Source: an uncultured Collinsella sp.
Lineage (GTDB): Bacteria; Actinomycetota; Coriobacteriia; Coriobacteriales; Coriobacteriaceae
Reading direction: 5' to 3'
DNA: 64,000 bases
Assembly (NCBI GenBank): GCA_905194675.1
Contig: CAJJTG010000001.1
Span: 79,025 to 143,024, forward strand
The stretch's first letter is position 1. Each line of letters begins with the position of its first letter. The notes under the pieces are model-generated. The model had not been told where the DNA came from and did no database searches. It saw nothing but the letters and a program-made list of their open reading frames with translations. Positions 34,598 through 42,095 of this stretch are shown here, one piece after another. The translations under genes and the position numbers were made by a program.

Positions 34598-36055
34598 ATG
34601 AGCGATAGCCAGAACATGTCCGATGAGGTGCGCGCCTGCCTGCGCGCCATTCCTTCCGTCAACGAGCTGCTTGCCGAGTGGCCGGTGGTGAAGGCTGCGG
34701 GGGAGACCTGCGACGCGGTGGTGCATGCCGGCGTGACGGCTGAGCTCGACGAGGAGCGCGCCGCGATTCGTGCCGGTGCCGCCCCGCGTTCCAAGCGCGA
34801 GCTGGCCTCGGCCATCGAGTGGCGTGCGCATCGCTCCGCACTGCCGAGCCTGCGCCCCGCCGTCAACGCCACGGGTGTGGTCATCCATACCAATCTGGGC
34901 CGTGCCCCGCTTGCGGAGTCGGCGGCAAAGGCCGTGGCCGAGGTTGCGCGCGGGTATAGCACGCTCGAGTACAGCGTCGACACCTGTTCGCGCGGGTCGC
35001 GCAAGGAGCACGCCGCGCAACTGATCCGCTCGCTCACCGGTGCCGAGGACGCGCTCGTGGTCAACAACAACGCCGCTGCGGTGCTGCTGGTGCTGGCAAC
35101 CCATGCCGCGGGCAAAGAGGTCATAGTCAGCCGTGGCGAGCTTGTTGAGATCGGCGGCAGCTTCCGTATCCCCGACGTCATGGAGGCCTCGGGTGCCAAG
35201 CTCGTCGAGGTCGGGGCCACCAACCGCACGCATCTGGTCGACTACGAGCGTGCCATCACGCCCGATACGGCGATGATCCTTAAGGTCCATCCTTCTAACT
35301 ATCGCATCGAGGGTTTCCACGAGGAGGTGGGTTCTCGGGAGCTTGCGGCGCTTGCTCACAAGCATGGCCTGCTGTTCTACGAGGACCAGGGGTCGGGCGC
35401 GCTGTTGCCCGACGACATCTTGGTGCACGGCGGCGAAGAAACCACGCCGGCTTCGGTTTCGGCAGGGCTCGATCTGGTGTCGTGCTCGGGCGATAAGCTG
35501 CTCGGTGCCGCACAGGCGGGCATTATCATGGGCCGTCGCGATCTGGTCCAGGCCTGTGGGTCGCATCCGCTTATGCGCGCTCTGCGTCCGGGCAAGTTGG
35601 CGCTCACGGCGCTCGAGGCCACACTTCGCATCTACATGGACGGTGCCGACGTGGCCCATCGCGATATTCCGGTGCTCAGCATGCTCACGCTGCCGCAGGC
35701 CCATTTGGAACGACGTGCCCGCAGGCTGCGCGATCGTATGGTCGCCGGGCTCGATAAGGCCGGCTCCCCGTGTGCCGTGCAGGTGGAAATCGTCGAGGAA
35801 TCGTCGACCCCCGGTGGCGGCTCGCTGCCTACCGTGGAGCTGCCCACGATGTGCGTTGCCGTGCGTCTTGTTGACGTGCGCCTGTCCGTCGACGCGCTCA
35901 AACGCTCGCTCGTTCAAGACTTCGACACGCCGGTCGTCACGCGAACCTCGCACGATCGCATTTTGTTTGACGTCCGTACGCTTGTGGGCGACCGCGATAT
36001 CGAGACGGCGGCGTCGACGCTCGTCGCGTGCGTTGAGAAGGCGGTGCGCCGATGA
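34598..36055 (+). CDS. selA: L-seryl-tRNA(Sec) selenium transferase
   Basis: 485 residues (E. coli SelA 463). NATGVVIHTNLGRAPL is the family start motif, and SGDKLLGAAQAG carries the PLP-binding Lys at residue 300. The enzyme converts Ser-tRNA(Sec) to Sec-tRNA(Sec) with selenophosphate. AAAGG is 7-8 bases before the ATG. The last bases overlap the selB start (ATGA), so the two are coupled. Its presence explains the readable UGA in fdhF; selD is not in the window. Confidence 0.96.
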   Translation: MSDSQNMSDEVRACLRAIPSVNELLAEWPVVKAAGETCDAVVHAGVTAELDEERAAIRAGAAPRSKRELASAIEWRAHRSALPSLRPAVNATGVVIHTNLGRAPLAESAAKAVAEVARGYSTLEYSVDTCSRGSRKEHAAQLIRSLTGAEDALVVNNNAAAVLLVLATHAAGKEVIVSRGELVEIGGSFRIPDVMEASGAKLVEVGATNRTHLVDYERAITPDTAMILKVHPSNYRIEGFHEEVGSRELAALAHKHGLLFYEDQGSGALLPDDILVHGGEETTPASVSAGLDLVSCSGDKLLGAAQAGIIMGRRDLVQACGSHPLMRALRPGKLALTALEATLRIYMDGADVAHRDIPVLSMLTLPQAHLERRARRLRDRMVAGLDKAGSPCAVQVEIVEESSTPGGGSLPTVELPTMCVAVRLVDVRLSVDALKRSLVQDFDTPVVTRTSHDRILFDVRTLVGDRDIETAASTLVACVEKAVRR

Positions 36056-38019
36056 GTGAGGTCGAAGCGTTGGTGGAATGCCCCGTTATCGTAGGTACGG
36101 CGGGCCACGTCGATCACGGTAAGTCGGCACTGATCGAGGCGCTGACCGGCAAGAATCCCGACCGTCTGGAGGTTGAGCGCCGTCGCGGTATGACGGTGGA
36201 GCTGGGCTTTGGCGAACTGGCGCTGCCGAGTGGCAAGATCGTTGGCCTGGTCGACGTGCCGGGCCACGCGCATTACTTGCGCGCCATGGTGCAGGGCGCC
36301 ACGGGTATCGACGTGGCCGTGCTGGTGGTTTCGGCCGTCGAGGGCGTGATGCCGCAGACCCGCGAGCACGTGCATGTGCTGGAGCTGCTGGGCGTCACAC
36401 ACATGGTGGTCGCGCTGACGATGTGCGACCTGGCCGACGCCGAGATGACTGAGCTTGCCGAGCTCGATGTCGATGATTTTTTGTCGGACACCGTGTTTAC
36501 GGGCGTGCCGATCGTGCCCGTGTCGTCCAAGACCGGTGCGGGAATCGATGACCTGCTGGCTGCGCTCGACGAGCAGGTTGCCGCTTGCTGGGGTGCCTGC
36601 CGTGCCCGTGCCGAGCTCACCGATGCCGCACCGCGTCTGCCCATCGACCGCTGCTTTACGATCAAGGGCGCCGGTACCGTGGTGACGGGAACGTTGCACG
36701 ATGCGCCGGTTGCGGTGGGCGATGAGCTCGTCGCGCTGCCGTCGCGTACGGTCTGTCGCGTGCGCGGGATTCAGGTGCATGGCGATACGCCGCGGGCATT
36801 GCCCGGTCAGCGTGTGGCGCTCAACTTGGTGGGCGATGCCGTCGCCGCGCTCGATCGCGGAGAGATGCTCGGCGTGGAGGGTCACTTTGGCCAGACGCTG
36901 CGCTTTGTGATGATGTTTACGTATCTGGGTCGCGAGGGCGCCAAGCCGCGCGTGCTCGAGTCGGGTGCGCGCGTGCACGTGATGGCCGGTACGGCCGAGG
37001 TTGTCGGTCGCATCATGCTTTTGGAGGGCGAGGCCCCCATGGCGGTGGGAGAGACGCGAGTGGTGCAGGTACGCTTGGAGGAACCGCTGCCGCTGCGTGC
37101 CGGGGATCATGCCGTGGTGCTGTCCTATTCGCCCGTGATGCTTATTGGCGGCGGGCGCGTGCTGCTTTCGCGCTGCCGTCGCTCGCGCGAGCTTGCTGAT
37201 GGGGAGCGTGCACTGTATGCGGCGCTCGAGTCCGGCGATATCGCGGGCGGTGTGGGCGCTTGGCTGGCGCTGCAGGCGCTGCCGGTTACGGCGGTTGATG
37301 TTGCCGAGGCGCTGGATCTTGGCGTCGGCGAGGTCGATGCCGTACTGCGCGGGTTGGTGGCGCAGGGCTCCGTTCGTAAACTTGCCGCGGGTGATTCGGA
37401 CCTCTTGGCGGACGCCGTGGTGCTCGACGCCGCGATGGATGCACTGGCAGCGACCTTGTCGGCCATGCATGCCGCGGCTCCCAAGGAGACGGGCTTTACG
37501 CCCGGCGCCGTTGCCCATGCTGCGTGGCCTTCCGCTGATGAATGTGTTTCCGCGGCTCTGCTTGCCGAGGGCTGTTCGCGTGGCGTGTGCGCCGCCGAGG
37601 GTGCCGAGGTGTTCGACCCGCACTCGGCCGCCGCTGCCGCACGCGTGGTGCATGAGGCATGCGAGCGCATTGTGGCGCTGCTTGATGAGACGGGCCTCGA
37701 TGCGCCGACGTTGCCAGAGGTAGGCGAGCAACTGCAGCTCGATCGCGACACCATGACGCGAGCTCTGCGCGAGCTTTCGCTTAACCGTTCCATCGTGAAG
37801 GTCGAGCGCGACGTTGCCCTGTCTGCCGCCGCCGAGGCCCATGCGCGCGAGCTTGTTGCCGTTGCCATTGAGGCAGCCGGTGGCGCTGCCACCACGAGTG
37901 TGTTGCGCGAGGCCCTGGGTGTGTCGCGCAAGCGTGCCATCAGCATCTTGGAGCACCTGGATGCCGTGCGCTTCACGGTGCTCGACAAGGAGGCTGGCGG
38001 CCTGCGCTCCCTGCGCTAG
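36052..38019 (+). CDS. selB: Selenocysteine-specific elongation factor SelB
   Basis: 655 residues (E. coli 614). GTPase motifs: GTAGHVDHGKSAL (G1), RRRGMT (G2), DVPGH (G3) and TMCDLAD in the G4 position. Domains II/III follow, and the C-terminal half is a set of winged-helix domains that bind the SECIS hairpin. It delivers Sec-tRNA to UGA codons. The 4-base overlap with selA and the selC gene 36 bases downstream make a compact selenium cassette. Confidence 0.96.
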   Translation: MSEVEALVECPVIVGTAGHVDHGKSALIEALTGKNPDRLEVERRRGMTVELGFGELALPSGKIVGLVDVPGHAHYLRAMVQGATGIDVAVLVVSAVEGVMPQTREHVHVLELLGVTHMVVALTMCDLADAEMTELAELDVDDFLSDTVFTGVPIVPVSSKTGAGIDDLLAALDEQVAACWGACRARAELTDAAPRLPIDRCFTIKGAGTVVTGTLHDAPVAVGDELVALPSRTVCRVRGIQVHGDTPRALPGQRVALNLVGDAVAALDRGEMLGVEGHFGQTLRFVMMFTYLGREGAKPRVLESGARVHVMAGTAEVVGRIMLLEGEAPMAVGETRVVQVRLEEPLPLRAGDHAVVLSYSPVMLIGGGRVLLSRCRRSRELADGERALYAALESGDIAGGVGAWLALQALPVTAVDVAEALDLGVGEVDAVLRGLVAQGSVRKLAAGDSDLLADAVVLDAAMDALAATLSAMHAAAPKETGFTPGAVAHAAWPSADECVSAALLAEGCSRGVCAAEGAEVFDPHSAAAAARVVHEACERIVALLDETGLDAPTLPEVGEQLQLDRDTMTRALRELSLNRSIVKVERDVALSAAAEAHARELVAVAIEAAGGAATTSVLREALGVSRKRAISILEHLDAVRFTVLDKEAGGLRSLR

Positions 38020-38034
38020 ATTGGCTGCTCGGTT

Positions 38035-38043
38035 TGGTAAAAT
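38035..38043 (+). promoter_or_regulatory. Extended -10 promoter of selC
   Basis: TTTGGTAAAAT ends 12 bases before the tRNA; TGG followed by TAAAAT is an extended -10. A good -35 hexamer is not evident. Confidence 0.45.
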
Positions 38044-38055
38044 ACCGCCGCACTT

Positions 38056-38152
38056 GGGAACGGATGGGCTCCGGTGGGCTCCGCGGTCCTCAAAACCGTT
38101 GCGAGGCGTGCAAAACGTCTTGGATGTGTTCGATTCACATACGTTCCCGCCA
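38056..38152 (+). tRNA. selC: tRNA-Sec (anticodon TCA)
   Basis: A 97-nt tRNA with the marks of bacterial tRNA-Sec. The acceptor is GGGAACG/CGTTCCC with an eighth position extending the stem. The D-stem is unusually long at 6 bp (GGGCTC/GGGCTC with wobble pairs around CGGT). The anticodon loop CCTCAAA has anticodon TCA. A long variable arm (GAGGCGT/ACGTCTT) follows, then T-arm ATGTG/CACAT, discriminator G and encoded CCA. It lies right after selB. Confidence 0.94.
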
Positions 38153-38306
38153 TACGCTACCAGCGCTTTTGTGCTCGCGGTCTTGCTGCGTGCCGCAAAG
38201 GCGCTGTTTTGTTTTTGCACGAGCTTTTCGAAGCGCCGTTATTTCGGCGGCTGTATTTAGCTTCGTGCACCGGGTTTCGAGCATGCCGATGGAGGTGTTT
38301 TGCCGT

Positions 38307-38939
38307 ATGACTACCGTAAGACGGGCCGATCTTTCTTGTGTCGTTCAAGCAGGCGGGTTGTCGTCGCGCATGGGCTGCGATAAGGCTCGCATGGCGTTTT
38401 GCGGCGAGCCGCTCATCGAGCGCGTGCTGGGTCGGCTGGCGCCAGTTGCCGGCGAGTTGGTCGTGACGACTTCGCGTCCCAGCGAGCTTGCCTATCTTGA
38501 GGAGCACGCGTTTGGCGGCCTGGTGCCGCGTGTGGTGGCGGACCTTGAAGGACCGGCGGGCGCCATGCGCGGCATCGCGAGCTCGCTGGCCGCGGCCCGA
38601 TTGCCGCTCGTGGCGATCGTCGCCTGCGATATGCCGTTTGTCTCGCCAGAGCTCATCGGCGCGCTTGCCGATCGTGTTGAGGCCGAGGCGCTCGACGTGT
38701 GCGTGCCGCGCGAGGAGCGGGGGATTGAGCCGCTTTGCGCCGTCTGGCGTCGTGACGCGTGTGCGCCGGTTGCCCAAGAGCTGCTCGTCTGCGACCGCCA
38801 GCGCATTCGATGCCTGATCAATCGCGTTCAGGCTGGTTATATGGATGAGCCGCAGATCGTTAAGGCCGCGGGCTCAACGCTCTGCTTCGAGAACGTCAAT
38901 ACGCCCGAGGAGTTTGCGGCGGCCGAGTTACTCGCCTAG
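38307..38939 (+). CDS. mobA: Molybdenum cofactor guanylyltransferase
   Basis: 210 residues. VVQAGGLSSRMGCDKA is the nucleotidyltransferase signature of MobA, and DLEGPAGAMRGI and VACDMPFVS follow with the metal-binding Asp. The enzyme adds GMP to molybdopterin; the resulting MGD is needed by FdhF and the enzyme at 32428. The ATG at 38307 has GGAGGTG 9 bases upstream; an in-frame ATG at 38283 is possible but lacks a better site. It sits in the selenium/molybdenum cluster between selC and the Se/S carrier gene. Confidence 0.92.
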   Translation: MTTVRRADLSCVVQAGGLSSRMGCDKARMAFCGEPLIERVLGRLAPVAGELVVTTSRPSELAYLEEHAFGGLVPRVVADLEGPAGAMRGIASSLAAARLPLVAIVACDMPFVSPELIGALADRVEAEALDVCVPREERGIEPLCAVWRRDACAPVAQELLVCDRQRIRCLINRVQAGYMDEPQIVKAAGSTLCFENVNTPEEFAAAELLA

Positions 38940-38954
38940 ACGATGGGAGTTGCT

Positions 38955-39350
38955 ATGTCTCACGATATTTGCCCCGACACGGGGGAACCTTGCACTTGCG
39001 ATGGGTCCGAACCCTGTACCTGCGGATGTGGTGGCTGTGGACATACCGCGGAAGAGGAAGCGGCTGCCGCGGCGTATCGTGAGGCACACCGCGAAGGCCC
39101 GTCCGGTGATGCCCTCGACCACGAACGCAAGATCATCGTGCCGTTCGACAGCACCTTCGATGTGATGGAATGCGAGCAGCTTTGCCTTGCCGCCGGTGTG
39201 CCCGGGCGCATCATGCCGCTGCCGGGCTCCATTACCGCCGGCTGCGGGCTGTGCTGGGCCATGCCGTTCTCCGGCGATGCCCTCGCCGCCTTCCGTGCCG
39301 CTACCGAAGGCCGTATAGCCCTCGCCGACTACCATCAGCTCGTCCTCTAA
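38955..39350 (+). CDS. DUF3343 putative Se/S carrier protein with Cys-rich N-terminus
   Basis: 131 residues from the ATG at 38955 (GGGAG 5 bases upstream). The C-terminal 75 residues (FDSTFDVMECEQLC, GVPGRIMPLPGSITAGCGLCW) match the small DUF3343 / Se-S carrier-like fold, which carries a conserved Cys and occurs with selenium genes. The first 30 residues hold eight cysteines spaced as CPDTGEPC, CDGSEPC, CGCGGC, an extra metal-, sulfur- or selenium-binding segment that is not part of the minimal domain. It is 15 bases from mobA, so likely co-transcribed. Carrier function is inferred from the family and context. Confidence 0.8.
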   Translation: MSHDICPDTGEPCTCDGSEPCTCGCGGCGHTAEEEAAAAAYREAHREGPSGDALDHERKIIVPFDSTFDVMECEQLCLAAGVPGRIMPLPGSITAGCGLCWAMPFSGDALAAFRAATEGRIALADYHQLVL

Positions 39351-39358
39351 CCGCCAGC

Positions 39359-39470
39359 ACCACCACATTGGGGACAGGCACCTTTTGTGGTGGTTTCACT
39401 GCTTGAATGGCCTTCTTGTGGCGTTACGAGTCAAAACCACCACAAAGGTGCCTGTCCCCAGTGTGGTGGT
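39359..39470. repeat. Inverted pair of GGGGACAGGCACC hairpin repeats
   Basis: Two near-identical 37-38 nt units face each other (39359-39396 and 39434-39470). Each unit is itself a hairpin: ACCACCACA and TGTGGTGGT enclose the core TTGGGGACAGGCACCTTT. The rest of the 39351-39684 interval holds no gene, only the gdhA promoter and a leader hairpin. Confidence 0.85.
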
Positions 39471-39588
39471 TTGGAACATGCGGACGAAACAGCTTCGAAA
39501 CACGCGATTTGCACGTTATGTGCTCAAAAACGCTTCTACCTGCATCGTAATCAAAATGAAACATGCGCCCGCGGTCTTATGCGAAACT

Positions 39589-39618
39589 TTGCTGCAACAG
39601 TGCGATATTATCCATATT
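39589..39618 (+). promoter_or_regulatory. Putative gdhA promoter
   Basis: TTGCTG (39589-39594) and CATATT (39613-39618) are 18 bases apart. Transcription would begin near 39625, directly before the leader hairpin. Confidence 0.4.
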
Positions 39619-39627
39619 CGATAAAGC

Positions 39628-39650
39628 TCGCGGCGCATGGGGCGCCGCGA
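39628..39650 (+). promoter_or_regulatory. Perfect 9-bp stem-loop in the gdhA leader
   Basis: TCGCGGCGC and GCGCCGCGA flank ATGGG, about 27 bases before the ribosome binding site. No T-run follows, so a 5'-stabilising or regulatory hairpin is more likely than a terminator. Confidence 0.5.
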
Positions 39651-39684
39651 ACGACACCTTTCTTTTCCATCAATTGGAGGAAGC

Positions 39685-41040
39685 ATGAGCTACACGCAGA
39701 AAGTTCTCGACGAGCTCAAGGCCCGCTATCCCGAGCAGCCTGAGTTCATCCAGGCCGCGACCGAGATCCTCGGCACCATCCAGCCGGCGCTCGACGCCCA
39801 CCCCGAGTACGAGGAGGCCGCCCTGCTGGAACGCCTCGTCGAGCCCGAGCGCATCGTCATGTTCCGTGTTCCCTGGGTCGATGACCAGGGCAAGGTTCAG
39901 GTCAACCGCGGCTATCGCGTCGAGTTCAACTCTGCCATTGGACCCTACAAGGGCGGCCTGCGCTTTAACCCGACGGTCACCCTGGGCATGCTCAAGTTCC
40001 TGGGCTTGGAGCAGATCCTCAAGAACAGCCTGACCACCCTTCCCATGGGCGGCGGCAAGGGCGGCTCCGACTTTGACCCCAAGGGCAAGTCCAACAACGA
40101 GATCATGCACTTCTGCCAGTCCTTCATGACCGAGCTCTATCGCCACATCGGCCCCAACACCGACGTTCCCGCCGGCGACCTGGGCGTTGGCGGCCGCGAG
40201 GTTGCCTACCTGTTCGGTCAGTACAAGCGCCTGACCAACGAGTGGACCGGCGTCCTCACCGGCAAGGGGCTCTCCTTTGGCGGCTCGCTGGCCCGTACCG
40301 AGGCCACCGGCTACGGCTTGGTCTACTTTGTGGATGAGTACCTCAAGAGCCGCGGCGACTCCTTCGAGGGCAAGAACGTCGTCGTCCACGGCTCCGGCAA
40401 CGTCGCCATCTACGCGGTCCAGAAGGTCTCCCAGCTCGGCGGCAAGGTGCTGGCCTGCTCCGACACCCACGGCTGGGTCGAGGATCCCGACGGTATCGAC
40501 TACACCGTGCTCGAGCATGTCTACAACAAGAAGCGCTCCGGCCACGATAAGGGCGTTACGCTTGCTATGTACGTTGACGAGAAGCCCAACGCCGTGTGGC
40601 ACGAGGGCGACGGCCGTGGCGTGTGGCAGCTGCCCTGCGACATCGCGCTGCCCTGCGCTCGCGAGAACACGCTGCTGCTCGAGGACGCCCAGGCGCTCGT
40701 CGCCAACGGCTGCAAGGTGGTCGGCGAGGGCGCGAACATGCCCACGACCATCGAGGCCACGACCTACTTCCAGGAGAACGGCGTTGCCTTTATGCCCGGT
40801 AAGGCTGCCAACGCCGGCGGCGTGCTCGTGTCCGGCCTGGAGATGAGCCAGAACGCCGAGCACCTGTCCTGGACCTTCGAGGAGGTCGACGGCAAGCTCG
40901 AGCAGCTCATGCGCGGCATGTTCCACAACGTGGACGACACCGCCAAGGAGTATGGCCAGGAGGGCAACTTTGTCATGGGCGCCAACATTGCCGGCTTCCT
41001 GAAGGTCGCCGACGCCATGATGGCCCAGGGCGTCTGCTAA
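39685..41040 (+). CDS. gdhA: Glutamate dehydrogenase, NADP-type hexameric family
   Basis: 451 residues. LPMGGGKGGSDFDPKGKS is the hallmark of the small hexameric (GdhA) class, with catalytic Lys; GGSLARTEATGYG and GSGNVA mark the coenzyme domain. It interconverts 2-oxoglutarate plus ammonium with glutamate. The ATG has GGAGG 4-8 bases upstream; an earlier in-frame ATG (39637) lacks one. Monocistronic, with its own promoter and a strong terminator. Confidence 0.95.
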   Translation: MSYTQKVLDELKARYPEQPEFIQAATEILGTIQPALDAHPEYEEAALLERLVEPERIVMFRVPWVDDQGKVQVNRGYRVEFNSAIGPYKGGLRFNPTVTLGMLKFLGLEQILKNSLTTLPMGGGKGGSDFDPKGKSNNEIMHFCQSFMTELYRHIGPNTDVPAGDLGVGGREVAYLFGQYKRLTNEWTGVLTGKGLSFGGSLARTEATGYGLVYFVDEYLKSRGDSFEGKNVVVHGSGNVAIYAVQKVSQLGGKVLACSDTHGWVEDPDGIDYTVLEHVYNKKRSGHDKGVTLAMYVDEKPNAVWHEGDGRGVWQLPCDIALPCARENTLLLEDAQALVANGCKVVGEGANMPTTIEATTYFQENGVAFMPGKAANAGGVLVSGLEMSQNAEHLSWTFEEVDGKLEQLMRGMFHNVDDTAKEYGQEGNFVMGANIAGFLKVADAMMAQGVC

Positions 41041-41085
41041 ATCCAGCTTGACATAGCTCCGCACAGCACCAGCTGATGCGCCTAA

Positions 41086-41117
41086 GGCTCCCGGCAATTC
41101 CTGCCGGGAGCCTTTTT
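41086..41117 (+). terminator. Terminator of gdhA
   Basis: An 11-bp perfect stem (GGCTCCCGGCA/TGCCGGGAGCC), a 5-nt loop and TTTTT. Confidence 0.93.
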
Positions 41118-41147
41118 CTATGGTGGTGAGGGTCGTGCGCCCTCGTT

Positions 41148-41156
41148 TGGTATACT
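41148..41156 (+). promoter_or_regulatory. Extended -10 promoter of the molybdenum hydroxylase operon
   Basis: TGGTATACT, an extended -10 element, 24 bases before the ATG at 41181. No clear -35 hexamer is seen. Confidence 0.5.
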
Positions 41157-41180
41157 TAGGGGTACTGGACAAGTAAAGAG

Positions 41181-42095
41181 ATGGGGGAGAACGTGCTCAA
41201 GTTCGGTACCTACGTCCGTGTTGGAAACGCGGCCGAAGCCTATGAGCTCTTACAGAAGAACCGCAACAACAAGATTGTGGGCGGCGGCATCTGGATGCGC
41301 CTGGGATCGCGTCGCGTGGCGACGGCGATTGACCTTTCGGCCTGCGGACTCGATCAGATTGAGGAGACCGAGACCGAGTTTCGTATCGGTGCCATGTGCA
41401 CCCTGCGCCAGCTCGAGCGTCATGCCGGGCTCAACGCACTTGTCAACAATGCTTTTCAGTTCGCCGTCCACGACATCGTGGGCGTGCAGCTGCGCAATAC
41501 CGCCACGGTGGGCGGCAGCATCTACGGCCGCTTTGGCTTCTCGGACGTGCTTTCGGCCTTTTTGGCGCTCGACTCGTACGTTGAGCTGACGGGTGCCGGC
41601 CGCGTGCCGCTGGCTGAGTTTGTGAACATGGGCTATGTGCGCGACGTGATCGAGCGCGTCGTGGTCGTCAAGCACGATTACCGTGCGAGTTACGAGGCCG
41701 TGCGCAAGGCCGCGACCGACTTCCCCTCGCTGAACGTCACCGCCGCCTGGTGGGACGGCTCCTGGCATGTCACCGTGGGCGCCCGCCCGCTGCGCGCAAC
41801 CCTGCTGCAGGGCGAGGCGTGTGGCCTCGCCAGCGAGCAGCCTTCCGAGGACGAGCTGCGCGCCCTGGCCGCGTCCGTGCGTGCCCTGAGCTACGGCACC
41901 AACATGTGGGGCTCGGCCGACTACCGCCGCCGCATCTCGGCCCCGCTCGCCGTCCAGGCCGTGCGCCGCGCCGCTGGCATCGAGCTTTCGGCCGCGCTTG
42001 CCCGCGAGCTCGAGACCGTTCAGGTCCCCAAATATGCCACGGACGAGTATTCCTGCCGCCGCGTGCCCGGCGTCGATTCTAGCGAGGTGCGCTAA
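41181..42095 (+). CDS. FAD-binding subunit of a xanthine dehydrogenase-family molybdenum hydroxylase
   Basis: 304 residues. KIVGGGIWMRLG and LRNTATVGGSIYGRFGFSD are the FAD-binding motifs of the CO-dehydrogenase/xanthine dehydrogenase medium subunit family (CoxM/XdhB/YgfM). The last base of its stop is the first base of the next gene (TAATG), so the two subunits are made together. It would pass electrons from the Mo and Fe-S centres to NAD+ or another acceptor. The start is the ATG with no strong ribosome site; a GTG 12 bases later is an alternative. Confidence 0.85.
   Translation: MGENVLKFGTYVRVGNAAEAYELLQKNRNNKIVGGGIWMRLGSRRVATAIDLSACGLDQIEETETEFRIGAMCTLRQLERHAGLNALVNNAFQFAVHDIVGVQLRNTATVGGSIYGRFGFSDVLSAFLALDSYVELTGAGRVPLAEFVNMGYVRDVIERVVVVKHDYRASYEAVRKAATDFPSLNVTAAWWDGSWHVTVGARPLRATLLQGEACGLASEQPSEDELRALAASVRALSYGTNMWGSADYRRRISAPLAVQAVRRAAGIELSAALARELETVQVPKYATDEYSCRRVPGVDSSEVR

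Noticed and set aside
38034..38306. Protein-coding extension of mobA upstream of 38307
   Set aside because: This stretch is occupied by the tRNA-Sec gene; the in-frame codons are coincidental, and a good ribosome site precedes 38307.
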